Source: RGIG1840 sp964626795 | GTDB taxonomy: Bacteria; Bacillota_I; Bacilli_A; RF39; UBA660 | DNA: 14,620 nt | Direction: 5' to 3' | Assembly: GCA_964626795.1 (NCBI GenBank) | Contig: CAZVIQ010000019.1 | Coordinates: forward strand, 1-14,620 | In this document: one piece after another, positions 1 through 7,198 of the stretch | Position numbering within the stretch: position 1 is the stretch's first letter | How the letters are laid out: the number at the start of each line of letters is the position of its first letter | Program-made: the position numbers and the translations under genes | Notes under the pieces: generated by a model | What the model saw: only the letters and a program-made list of their open reading frames with translations | Database searches by the model: none | Told to the model about the DNA's origin: nothing

Positions 1-9
1 ATAAATGAG

Positions 10-15
10 TATAAT
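10..15 (+). promoter_or_regulatory. Possible -10 box for rluB
   Basis: TATAAT lies 14 nt before the rluB ATG. The -35 region falls outside the window, so this is only half a promoter. It matches the close spacing of -10 box and start codon seen before several other genes here. The rluB start has no strong Shine-Dalgarno sequence. Confidence 0.35.
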
Positions 16-29
16 AAACACGTGATGTT

Positions 30-746
30 ATGGAAAGAATACAAAAATATTTAAGCAGTTGTGGTGTTGCCTCTAGAAGAAAAATTGAAGAACTTTTGCT
101 TAATGAGAAAATAAAAGTTAATGGTGAAATAGTAACTGAACTTGGTTTTAAAGTTTCTGGTGAAGAACTAATTGAAGTTGATGGTAAAATAGTTGAGAAG
201 AGAGAAGATAAAGTCTATTATCTACTTTATAAGCCTGAAAAAACAATTAGTTCAACAAGTGACGATAAGGGAAGAAGTACTGTTTTAAATTTAATTAAAA
301 CTGATAAAAAAATATATCCTGTAGGAAGACTCGATTATGATACTACAGGTCTTTTGCTTTTAACAAATGATGGCGAACTTTCAAATAAGCTGTTGCATCC
401 AAGTAGAGAAATTGAAAAAGAATATTACACCGTTTTAATTGGACTTCTTAGAAAAGAACATATTAAAGCTTTAGAAAAAGGAATAATACTTGATGGAAGC
501 AAAACAAAACCATGTAAAATAAAGTTGAAAAAATATGATAAGAAGACAAATAGAAGTTATGTTAATATAATATTAACAGAAGGAAGAAATCATGAAGTTA
601 AAAATCTTTTTGGGTTTTTCGATTATAGAGTAGCTAAACTTAAAAGGACAAGACTTTCATTTTTAACTTTAGATAATTTAAAATCAGGAGAATATAGAAC
701 ACTTACTATAAAAGAAATTAGAAAGCTTTACAACGAAGTAAAATAG
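30..746 (+). CDS. rluB: RsuA/RluB-family pseudouridine synthase
   Basis: The enzyme would isomerise a uridine of 23S rRNA to pseudouridine, acting in the cytoplasm during ribosome assembly. The 238 residues are full length for the family. An N-terminal S4 RNA-binding domain covers about residues 1-60 (it opens MERIQKYLSSCGVASRRK). The catalytic domain follows, with the family motif GRLDYDTTGLLLLTNDG; its aspartate, residue 102, is the expected catalytic residue. A second family motif, EGRNHEVKNLF, lies near residue 186. The ATG at 30 is chosen because the S4 domain begins there. A membrane-protein gene follows after 9 nt and looks cotranscribed. RluB versus another RsuA/RluE-type specificity cannot be settled by eye, but RluB is the usual member in Bacilli. 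Confidence 0.9.
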   Translation: MERIQKYLSSCGVASRRKIEELLLNEKIKVNGEIVTELGFKVSGEELIEVDGKIVEKREDKVYYLLYKPEKTISSTSDDKGRSTVLNLIKTDKKIYPVGRLDYDTTGLLLLTNDGELSNKLLHPSREIEKEYYTVLIGLLRKEHIKALEKGIILDGSKTKPCKIKLKKYDKKTNRSYVNIILTEGRNHEVKNLFGFFDYRVAKLKRTRLSFLTLDNLKSGEYRTLTIKEIRKLYNEVK

Positions 747-755
747 GAGGTTATT

Positions 756-1472
756 ATGATTGAGGGTATGAGTAAAAAAACAATGCAAATTATTGTATTT
801 GGCACTATGTCTGTGTTAGCAATAATTATTTTTATGGTGCTTTCAAATTCAATGTCAAAGAATGAATTAGAAAATAATAGTAACTATGGAGAAAATAAAA
901 ATAATGTAAGTACTGACGAACCTGAAGAAAAAGATGATGAAAAAAGTAGTGTAGATACTACTAATAACGAAAAAGATTATTATGATTTTGAAAGAGTAAG
1001 TTTTGAAGAAATTTGCTCTAAAGATAATGTTAAATGTAGTACAGTGATAGGTGCTTTAACTCAAGATAAAGAAACAAGAATTTTAGGTATAAATTACGAA
1101 AATAATGAAGGCAAAATAAAATATGAGTTGTTGCTTGATGAAAAAGAATTTTATAAAGAAGATAGTATTACAGAAGATTTAATAGAATTCATAAAATATA
1201 AAAGTAAATATCTAATTATTGTACTAGGTAATGATAATAAAGAAAAAAGGCTTGTTATTTTAGATGAAAATGGTAAAAAGGTTCTAGAAGATAAATATAT
1301 GCAAAGTGAAATTGATATAAAAGATGGTCTTGCAAGCTATAAAACACTTAACTGTGATATAAAAGATGGTTACATTTATGAAGCAAGTATTAAATTTGTA
1401 AATAACAAGCTTAAAACAATTCTCGATAAAAATACAAATATAAAAACAGAAGACAAAGAAATCTGCAAATAG
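756..1472 (+). CDS. Single-pass membrane protein of unknown function
   Basis: Not recognised. A short basic N-terminus is followed by one hydrophobic segment at residues 11-30. Next comes an Asn/Glu/Lys-rich, probably disordered linker (about 31-75) and a mixed alpha/beta-looking domain to residue 238. By the positive-inside rule the domain should face outward. It has four cysteines (87, 94, 200, 237), which would allow two disulfides. An AGGAGG at 745-750 overlaps the rluB stop and sits 5 nt before the ATG at 756, so the two genes are probably translated from one message. An in-frame ATG at 768 is an alternative but lacks this spacing. A terminator ends the unit and separates it from essC. 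The topology (membrane segment first, large domain outside) does not match EssB or EssA. Confidence 0.75.
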   Translation: MIEGMSKKTMQIIVFGTMSVLAIIIFMVLSNSMSKNELENNSNYGENKNNVSTDEPEEKDDEKSSVDTTNNEKDYYDFERVSFEEICSKDNVKCSTVIGALTQDKETRILGINYENNEGKIKYELLLDEKEFYKEDSITEDLIEFIKYKSKYLIIVLGNDNKEKRLVILDENGKKVLEDKYMQSEIDIKDGLASYKTLNCDIKDGYIYEASIKFVNNKLKTILDKNTNIKTEDKEICK

Positions 1473-1484
1473 ATTTCTTTTTTT
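1455..1484 (+). terminator. Intrinsic terminator after the rluB unit
   Basis: A 10-bp perfect stem (AAAGAAATCT at 1455-1464 with AGATTTCTTT at 1471-1480) closes a 6-nt loop and continues into a T run. The stem is AT-rich but complete. The stop codon of the upstream gene (1470-1472) lies across the loop and 3' arm. Confidence 0.8.
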
Positions 1485-1496
1485 ATACCTTTTTTC

Positions 1497-1525
1497 TTGA
1501 TTTATAATTTAAAACATAGTATTCT
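1497..1525 (+). promoter_or_regulatory. Probable promoter of the essC unit
   Basis: TTGATT (1497-1502) and TATTCT (1520-1525) are 17 bp apart, a fair match to a vegetative promoter. They lie after the upstream terminator and before essC. The start codon at 1561 is preceded by GAGGG at 1550-1554. Confidence 0.5.
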
Positions 1526-1540
1526 ATATATAGTAGAATA
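1520..1540. promoter_or_regulatory. Inverted repeat over the essC -10/start region
   Basis: TATTCTA (1520-1526) and TAGAATA (1534-1540) are perfect reverse complements separated by 7 nt. The left arm contains the proposed -10 box and the right arm lies near +3 to +9. The position suits a repressor operator or a hairpin at the 5' end of the message. In such AT-rich DNA a 7-bp repeat can also arise by chance. Confidence 0.35.
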
Positions 1541-1560
1541 AAAGAATATGAGGGCTATTT

Positions 1561-4500
1561 ATGTTAGTAAAACTAGTAAGAAATAATAAAATTAAAAAAT
1601 TTATTTTACCAGAAAAAGTATTAGGAAGTTACTGGCTTACTGATATAGATAAAAATGGTAAAGAAAAAAATTTAATAAATATAGAAGCTATTCAAGGTGA
1701 ATGGGTAATTAAAAGTGATTTTGAAACAAAAATAATTACTTCAGGTGGAACTATAGAATCAACCGAACTTGAATATAGTAAATTTTATTTTTTAAAAATA
1801 GGCAGTGAAAAAGAATTCTTTTATATATATTGTACAGAAGTTTATGATAATTCTTTTGAGTTTTTTGAATTAAAAGAATTTAATGAAATATATATCGGAA
1901 GTGATGATAAAAACCATATTAAATATCAAAGTGGATATTTTGATGAAGTATTTGCTAAAATTTTTAAATTAAATAATAATGTAGTAATTGAAGATTCTAA
2001 AAGCAGGTATGGAGTATATGTTAATTCTAAAAAAATTAAAAGTTCACATATTTTAGAGTATGGTGACAATATTTTCCTTATGGGTTTAACAATTATTTAT
2101 ATGAAGGATTTTATTCTTATTAATAATAACAATGGTACCTTAAAAGTAAAAGAAGAAACTCTTATGTTATTTAAAAGAGAAGTAACTCCAGATACTATTG
2201 AAGAGAATGAAAATATAGAAATACTTGATTTTTATCAAGATGAAGATTATTTTCTTCAATCACCAAGATTTATAACAACTCAAGATAAGAAAAGAGTAAT
2301 AATAGATGCTCCTCCTCAAAAACAGGAAGATCAGGATGTCCCTGTCATTTTCACTATAGGACCTATGCTTACAATGGCTGCAACTTCAGCTGTAACATTA
2401 TTTAGTACACTTAGTAATATAAGCAGTGGTAAATCTGATTTATCTGCGGCTCTTCCTTCTTTAATAATTTCTGTTTCAATGCTAGCAACTGTTATTATCT
2501 GGCCATCTTTAATGAAAGGATATCAGAAAAAACAAAAAGAAAAGAGAGAAAAAGAAAGACAAGAGAAGTATAGTTATTATTTACAGACTAAAAAGAAGGA
2601 ATGTGTTTTAATAATCAATGAACAAAAGGCAACATTAAATGAAAATAATATTCCTCTTATTGAATGTCAGAATATAATTATGCAGAAAAAAAGAAAACTT
2701 TGGGAGAGAAAAGTAGAACACGAAGATTTTCTTTCTGTCAGAATTGGAATAGGCAAGGTACCTATAAACGCAGAAATTCAGTCACCAAGTGAACATTTTA
2801 CTATGGATGACGATAATTTAAGAAAGGAACTTGATTCTCTTGTAGATTCAGTTTCTACAGTATTTGAAGTTCCAATTACTTTTTCATTTACTAAAAGAAA
2901 TAATCTTGTAATTACAGGTACACTTGATTTAAGAAATAGATTTTTAAATAATATAATTCTTCAGATCATCGCATCTCATAGTTTTGAAGATGTAAAACTT
3001 GTGTTTTTAACAGAAGATGAAGAAAATAAATATGATATGTTTAAGATGCTTCCACATATTTGGGATGATGAAAAAAAAGTAAGATTTTTTGCTTCTAAAT
3101 CAGAAGATATGACAGAGCTTTCTTTCTATTTAGAATCAGTATATAATTCCAGAAAATATAAAGATGAAAGCACTAAGTCTGAAAATACAAATGCAGACTA
3201 TAGAAGTTATTCACCATTCTTTATTTTAATAACTGATAATATTAAAAAAGTAAGAAACCTTGAAATAATAAATAAGATTCTTTCAGATAAGAAAAATTTT
3301 GGTTTCAGTCTTATTATATTAAACGATGGACTTTCTAATTTACCTGATGAATGTTCAAACTTTGCATTTTTAGATACAAGTAAAAGCGCTATAGTACAAA
3401 ACGAACTTAATTCAAGTAATCAAGAACATTTCTTTATGGATATGGATGAAGGTATTAAAATTAAAGATTGTATTTTAAAACTGGCTAATGTACCTATAAA
3501 ATTTATTAAGAGGGAAGATAAACTTCCTTCAGTTATAAGTTTTTTAGAAATGTATAATGTAGGTAAAGTAGAACAACTTAATGTAATAAATAGATGGCGA
3601 TTAAGTGATCCTACTAAATCTTTATCAGCACCTATTGGTGTACACAAAGATGGAGAATTATTTAAAATAGATTTACACGAAAAAATACATGGACCTCACG
3701 GACTTATAGCCGGGATGACCGGTAGCGGTAAAAGTGAACTGATAATTTCATATATTTTATCTATGGCTATAAACTATCATCCAGAAGAAGTGCAGTTTGC
3801 TCTTATAGACTATAAAGGTGGAGGATTAACTGGTGCATTTGAAAAGAGAGAGCAGGGAATTAAACTTCCTCATTTAGTTGGAACAATTACTAATTTAGAT
3901 ACAACTGAACTAAATAGATCACTTGCATCAATTCAAAGTGAGCTTAGAAGAAGACAAGTGTTATTTAACGAAGCAAGAGATAAATTGGGTGAAAGTACTA
4001 TAGATATATATAAATATCAAAGACTTTATAGAGAAGGTAAAGTAGACGAACCTGTATCTCACTTAATAATAATTTCTGATGAATTTGCTGAGCTTAAAAA
4101 AGAACAGGGCGATTTCATGCAACAGCTTATTACAACAGCACGTATAGGTAGAAGTCTTGGAGTACATTTAATTCTAGCTACTCAAAAGCCATCTGGTATA
4201 GTGGATGATCAAATCTGGAGTAACAGTAAATTTAGAATTTCACTTAAAGTTCAGGAAAAATCTGACAGTATGGATGTTATAAAAGTACCTGATGCAGCTT
4301 CATTAAAATTAGCAGGAAGATTTTATCTTCAAGTAGGTTATAATGATTATTTTGCTTTAGGACAAGCAGCCTGGGCTGGAGCTCAGTATTTCCCTACTGA
4401 TAAAAATAAGAAAAAAGTAGATAAATCTTTAACTTTTATTGATGATCTTGGTAATATTATTAAGAGTGAAAATATAGAGAGAACTACTACTTTAGTTTCT

Positions 4501-6174
4501 CAAGGAGAAGAAGTTACTAACATAGTAAATTATTTAAGTAATATACCTACAAATGAATTTAAAATTAATAAGTTATGGTTAGATAGAATACCGAATTTTA
4601 TATATGTTCTAGATTTAAAAGAAAAATATAAATATAAGAAAGAATCTTTTATTATAAATCCACTTATAGGTGAATATGATAATCCTAATAATCAAAAACA
4701 ACATTTATTAACACTTAATCTTACTAATAATGGAAATGTGCTTATTTATGGAAGCTCTGGAAGTGGCAAAGAATTACTTTTAACAACAATTATATTTTCT
4801 TCAATAATAAGTTACAGTGTTGATGAAGTAAATTTCTATATAATTGATTTTGGTGCAGAAATGCTTAGAATGTTTAATAATGCTCCTCATGTTGGAGACA
4901 TAATACTTAATTCAGATGATGAAAAGATTACAAATATATTTAAAAAATTGATGACTGAAATGAATATAAGAAAAAAAGAATTTCTTGATTTCAATGGAGA
5001 TTATCTCTTATATTGTAAATCTAGTGGTAAAACTAAACCTCTTATTGTTTTAATAATAAATAATTTTGACGCATTTAATGAAAGCCATGAAGAATACTCT
5101 GATTTAATAGCGACACTTGCAAGAGAAGGTGTTAGATATGGAATAAGAATTATTATAACTACAAGTGGAGCAAATTCAATAAGATATAGAATATCTCAAA
5201 ACTTCAGTCAGCAACTTGTGCTTCAATTTAATGAAAAATCAGATTATACATCTATTTTAGGAAATACAGGAGGAATTTATCCATCTAAAAGTAAAGGCAG
5301 AGGTATAGTTAAGTTAAATGATGTAGTTTACGAATTTCAAACTGCTTATCCTTATGTATGGGAAAATATAAATGACTATATAAGAATAATTTGCGATAGA
5401 TTAGGAGAAAATAATAACAAAAATGTAGAAAAAGTCAAAATATTACCTCAGATAGTAAATTATGAAGTAATAAAAAATGATATAAAAGATTTAACTAGTC
5501 TTCCAGTTGGTATATATAAGAACACCCTTGAAAATGCAATATATAATTTTAAAGATAAAGTTTTAAATTTAATTTCATCAGAAGATATTGAACATTTAAA
5601 TGCTTTTGTAAAAAGTTTACTTAATGAACTAGTTCTAATAAATAACACAAATTTAATAATAATTGACACTGAAAATTTAGGATTTGTATCAAATAATGAA
5701 AATATTATATATTATAAAGAAAATTATGATGATGCATTCTTAAAGATAGAGGAACTAATTAATAAGGAATCAATTGAAGCAAATTTAATTGTAATAATAG
5801 GATTTGAAATATTTAGAAATAGTATATCTTCTGATAATGTTTCTAAATTGGAAAGCTTAATTCAAAAAGCACATCAATCGAAAAATACAAGTTTTATAAT
5901 TACTGATTTAATAACATCTGTTAAGAAATATGAATACGAACCATATTACAGAGGATATATTAGTAATAATAATGGTATTTGGATTGGAAATGGAATTATA
6001 GATCAGTTTATATTGAAAATTACTTCTTATCATAAAGAACTAAGAGAAGAAATAGGCAAAAACTTTGGATACATAGTAGAAAAAGGTCAACCAAAATTAA
6101 TTAAATTAATAAATATTTCCAGTGAAGAAGTTAAGAAAGATGAACCAGCTAGTGTTGAAGTGTTAGAGTTCTAA
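1561..6174 (+). CDS. essC: EssC/YukB-type type VII secretion ATPase
   Basis: This is the membrane motor of the Firmicutes T7SS, an FtsK/SpoIIIE-family ATPase that recognises and exports WXG100 and LXG substrates. It has 1537 residues, slightly longer than the roughly 1480 of S. aureus EssC. The N-terminus carries two FHA-like domains (about 1-95 and 100-190; LPEKVLGSYWLTD is typical). Two membrane segments follow at about 261-284 and 298-316. The first ATPase domain looks active: Walker A GMTGSGKS at 718-725, DYKGGG soon after, and Walker B LIIISDE at 835-841. The second has GSSGSGKE at 1064-1071 and IINNFD near 1165-1170, so the Walker A Ser/Thr is Glu and the Walker B Asp looks to be Asn. 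The third (about 1300-1537) has no P-loop lysine. An AGGAGG overlapping the stop region couples it to the yukD-like gene. Confidence 0.95.
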   Translation: MLVKLVRNNKIKKFILPEKVLGSYWLTDIDKNGKEKNLINIEAIQGEWVIKSDFETKIITSGGTIESTELEYSKFYFLKIGSEKEFFYIYCTEVYDNSFEFFELKEFNEIYIGSDDKNHIKYQSGYFDEVFAKIFKLNNNVVIEDSKSRYGVYVNSKKIKSSHILEYGDNIFLMGLTIIYMKDFILINNNNGTLKVKEETLMLFKREVTPDTIEENENIEILDFYQDEDYFLQSPRFITTQDKKRVIIDAPPQKQEDQDVPVIFTIGPMLTMAATSAVTLFSTLSNISSGKSDLSAALPSLIISVSMLATVIIWPSLMKGYQKKQKEKREKERQEKYSYYLQTKKKECVLIINEQKATLNENNIPLIECQNIIMQKKRKLWERKVEHEDFLSVRIGIGKVPINAEIQSPSEHFTMDDDNLRKELDSLVDSVSTVFEVPITFSFTKRNNLVITGTLDLRNRFLNNIILQIIASHSFEDVKLVFLTEDEENKYDMFKMLPHIWDDEKKVRFFASKSEDMTELSFYLESVYNSRKYKDESTKSENTNADYRSYSPFFILITDNIKKVRNLEIINKILSDKKNFGFSLIILNDGLSNLPDECSNFAFLDTSKSAIVQNELNSSNQEHFFMDMDEGIKIKDCILKLANVPIKFIKREDKLPSVISFLEMYNVGKVEQLNVINRWRLSDPTKSLSAPIGVHKDGELFKIDLHEKIHGPHGLIAGMTGSGKSELIISYILSMAINYHPEEVQFALIDYKGGGLTGAFEKREQGIKLPHLVGTITNLDTTELNRSLASIQSELRRRQVLFNEARDKLGESTIDIYKYQRLYREGKVDEPVSHLIIISDEFAELKKEQGDFMQQLITTARIGRSLGVHLILATQKPSGIVDDQIWSNSKFRISLKVQEKSDSMDVIKVPDAASLKLAGRFYLQVGYNDYFALGQAAWAGAQYFPTDKNKKKVDKSLTFIDDLGNIIKSENIERTTTLVSQGEEVTNIVNYLSNIPTNEFKINKLWLDRIPNFIYVLDLKEKYKYKKESFIINPLIGEYDNPNNQKQHLLTLNLTNNGNVLIYGSSGSGKELLLTTIIFSSIISYSVDEVNFYIIDFGAEMLRMFNNAPHVGDIILNSDDEKITNIFKKLMTEMNIRKKEFLDFNGDYLLYCKSSGKTKPLIVLIINNFDAFNESHEEYSDLIATLAREGVRYGIRIIITTSGANSIRYRISQNFSQQLVLQFNEKSDYTSILGNTGGIYPSKSKGRGIVKLNDVVYEFQTAYPYVWENINDYIRIICDRLGENNNKNVEKVKILPQIVNYEVIKNDIKDLTSLPVGIYKNTLENAIYNFKDKVLNLISSEDIEHLNAFVKSLLNELVLINNTNLIIIDTENLGFVSNNENIIYYKENYDDAFLKIEELINKESIEANLIVIIGFEIFRNSISSDNVSKLESLIQKAHQSKNTSFIITDLITSVKKYEYEPYYRGYISNNNGIWIGNGIIDQFILKITSYHKELREEIGKNFGYIVEKGQPKLIKLINISSEEVKKDEPASVEVLEF

Positions 6175-6184
6175 AGGAGGAAAA

Positions 6185-6436
6185 ATGTATAAATTAAATA
6201 TAATAGTTCATGTACCTATATTAGATACTAAATATGATGTCTTTATTCCAATAGATAAAAAAATAGGAACTGTTACCTATTTACTTAAAAAGGGTATAAA
6301 TGAAATAACTATGGGCACTTTCCCTTTAGAAAAAGATATAGAAATATTTAATAAAATTAGTGGTAAAAAATATGATAAGAATATATTATTAAAAGAAACT
6401 GATTTAAAAAATGGTGAAAGTATAATTTTAATATAA
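6185..6436 (+). CDS. yukD: YukD/EsaB-like ubiquitin-fold T7SS protein
   Basis: A small cytoplasmic protein of 83 residues, close to the usual length of about 80 for YukD/EsaB. These adopt a ubiquitin-like fold and are needed for T7SS function in Bacillus and Staphylococcus. Visible support is a beta-rich pattern with VHVPILDTKYDVFIPIDKKI at the front and a closing DLKNGESIILI, resembling the last strand of ubiquitin-like proteins. No diglycine tail is present. Its position directly after essC, with AGGAGG at 6175-6180 and only 10 nt between genes, strongly supports the call. Sequence similarity within this family is low, so context carries much of the weight. Confidence 0.8.
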   Translation: MYKLNIIVHVPILDTKYDVFIPIDKKIGTVTYLLKKGINEITMGTFPLEKDIEIFNKISGKKYDKNILLKETDLKNGESIILI

Positions 6437-6438
6437 TA

Positions 6439-6458
6439 TTTACAAATATATTTGTAAA
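6439..6458. promoter_or_regulatory. 20-bp perfect palindrome upstream of the WXG100 promoter
   Basis: TTTACAAATA (6439-6448) is followed directly by its reverse complement TATTTGTAAA (6449-6458). It lies just after the yukD-like stop and ends 5 bp before the -35 box. It could be a regulator-binding site, or in RNA an 8-bp hairpin with a TATA loop that partly ends the essC-yukD message. No T run follows, which argues against a simple terminator. Confidence 0.5.
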
Positions 6459-6463
6459 CTAAA

Positions 6464-6492
6464 TTGACAATGTATATATCTTATAATATAAT
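6464..6492 (+). promoter_or_regulatory. Consensus promoter for the WXG100 genes
   Basis: TTGACA (6464-6469) and TATAAT (6487-6492) are separated by exactly 17 bp, a perfect consensus for the housekeeping sigma factor. The expected start is near 6499, giving a leader of about 43 nt. This should produce far more WXG100 message than the weaker promoter before essC. Confidence 0.85.
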
Positions 6493-6503
6493 CAATTTAT
6501 AAA

Positions 6504-6519
6504 TATATAGAGATATATA
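6504..6519 (+). other. Hairpin at the 5' end of the WXG100 mRNA
   Basis: TATATA (6504-6509) and TATATA (6514-6519) flank GAGA, which fits the GNRA tetraloop pattern. It lies about 5 nt after the predicted transcription start. Hairpins so placed often protect messages from 5'-dependent decay. The stem is all A-T and only 6 bp, so this is tentative. Confidence 0.35.
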
Positions 6520-6541
6520 AGAAAAATAGGAGGCTATAAAA

Positions 6542-6835
6542 ATGGCAGATATTTCATCAAATCTAGAATCTTTAAGAAGTTTAGGTAAAGATATTGAAAG
6601 TAAATCAGCAGAATATGCTGCTGAAGTTAAAAAAATTTATACTTCAGTAGATAATTTAAGAAACGGATGGGCAGGACCTGATAATCAAAGTTACGTAACT
6701 AGAGTAAATGAACACAAGGAACAAATTACAGAATTAGGAAAAGTTATAGATGATTATGGTAGATTTTTACAGGTAACAGCTAATCAGTTAGGACAAGTAC
6801 AGCAGGATATATCTAATGCTGCTGGACGTTTATAG
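6542..6835 (+). CDS. esxA: WXG100 protein, EsxA-like
   Basis: A 97-residue secreted helical-hairpin protein, the hallmark small substrate of type VII secretion. The WXG motif is intact at the turn (W43-A44-G45, in NGWAGPDNQ), between two long amphipathic helices (about 6-40 and 47-92). Length and the central motif fit the family exactly. There is no signal peptide, as expected, and no YxxxD/E signal at the C-terminus, so export probably depends on pairing with the next protein. AGGAGG at 6528-6533 lies 8 nt before the ATG. A consensus promoter precedes it. Whether it forms homodimers or a heterodimer with the neighbour is not known from sequence. Confidence 0.93.
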   Translation: MADISSNLESLRSLGKDIESKSAEYAAEVKKIYTSVDNLRNGWAGPDNQSYVTRVNEHKEQITELGKVIDDYGRFLQVTANQLGQVQQDISNAAGRL

Positions 6836-6846
6836 GAGGATATAAA

Positions 6847-7149
6847 ATGATAGATAAAATATCATATGAAGAGGTAAGTAATATTGCAAAAGAATTAAAT
6901 GCTTCTTCTACTAAAATGAAAGAAATACTTGAAGATACTACAAACAAAATGCAGGCAGTAAACACAGAAGAAACATGGAAAAGTGCTGCAGCATCTAATT
7001 TATATGACAAGTTTAAAACACTTTCTGCTAAATTTGAGTCGTTTTATACAGCGATTAATAATTATTCTCAATTCTTAAATCAAACAGTTGAAACTTATAG
7101 AGCTGCAGATGCAGCAATAAAAAATGCATCTGATAATTTAGCAGAATAA
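6847..7149 (+). CDS. esxB: WXG100-family protein with YxxxD export motif
   Basis: A second ESAT-6-like protein of 100 residues, 11 nt after the first and with its AGGAGG (6834-6839) overlapping the previous stop. The hairpin-turn motif is altered to W44-K45-S46, so the Gly of WXG is Ser. The C-terminal part has Y84-R-A-A-D88, matching the YxxxD/E export signal that EssC/EccC proteins recognise. The first WXG100 protein lacks this, so the pair is most simply read as an EsxA/EsxB-like heterodimer in which this partner carries the signal. Two helices (about 5-40 and 47-98) are evident. The esxB symbol reflects position and role, not proven orthology. Confidence 0.85.
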   Translation: MIDKISYEEVSNIAKELNASSTKMKEILEDTTNKMQAVNTEETWKSAAASNLYDKFKTLSAKFESFYTAINNYSQFLNQTVETYRAADAAIKNASDNLAE

Positions 7150-7157
7150 AGAGCGTC

Positions 7158-7181
7158 ATAGAAAAATGATGCTTTTTCTAT
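7158..7181 (+). other. Intergenic hairpin after the WXG100 pair
   Basis: ATAGAAAAA (7158-7166) pairs with TTTTTCTAT (7173-7181) across a 6-nt loop, 9 bp in all. No T run follows, and A-rich sequence with the next Shine-Dalgarno begins at once. It looks more like an attenuator or a 3'-end stabiliser that lowers downstream expression than a full terminator. Confidence 0.45.
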
Positions 7182-7198
7182 AAAAGAAGGAGAAAACA

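Noticed and set aside
756..1472. The membrane protein as a divergent EssB or EssA.
   Set aside because: EssB has a cytoplasmic pseudokinase domain before its membrane segment and EssA a C-terminal one. Here the membrane segment is N-terminal, and a terminator separates the gene from essC.
3420..3647. Open frames on the minus strand inside essC (also near 5460-5669), in the LXG gene (8956-9159) and opposite yugI (14164-14457).
   Set aside because: They lie wholly or mainly opposite well-supported genes, lack ribosome sites and show no recognisable protein features.
6481..6520. Riboswitch in the leader of the first WXG100 gene.
   Set aside because: The leader is only about 43 nt and contains just one short A-T hairpin, too small for a known riboswitch.
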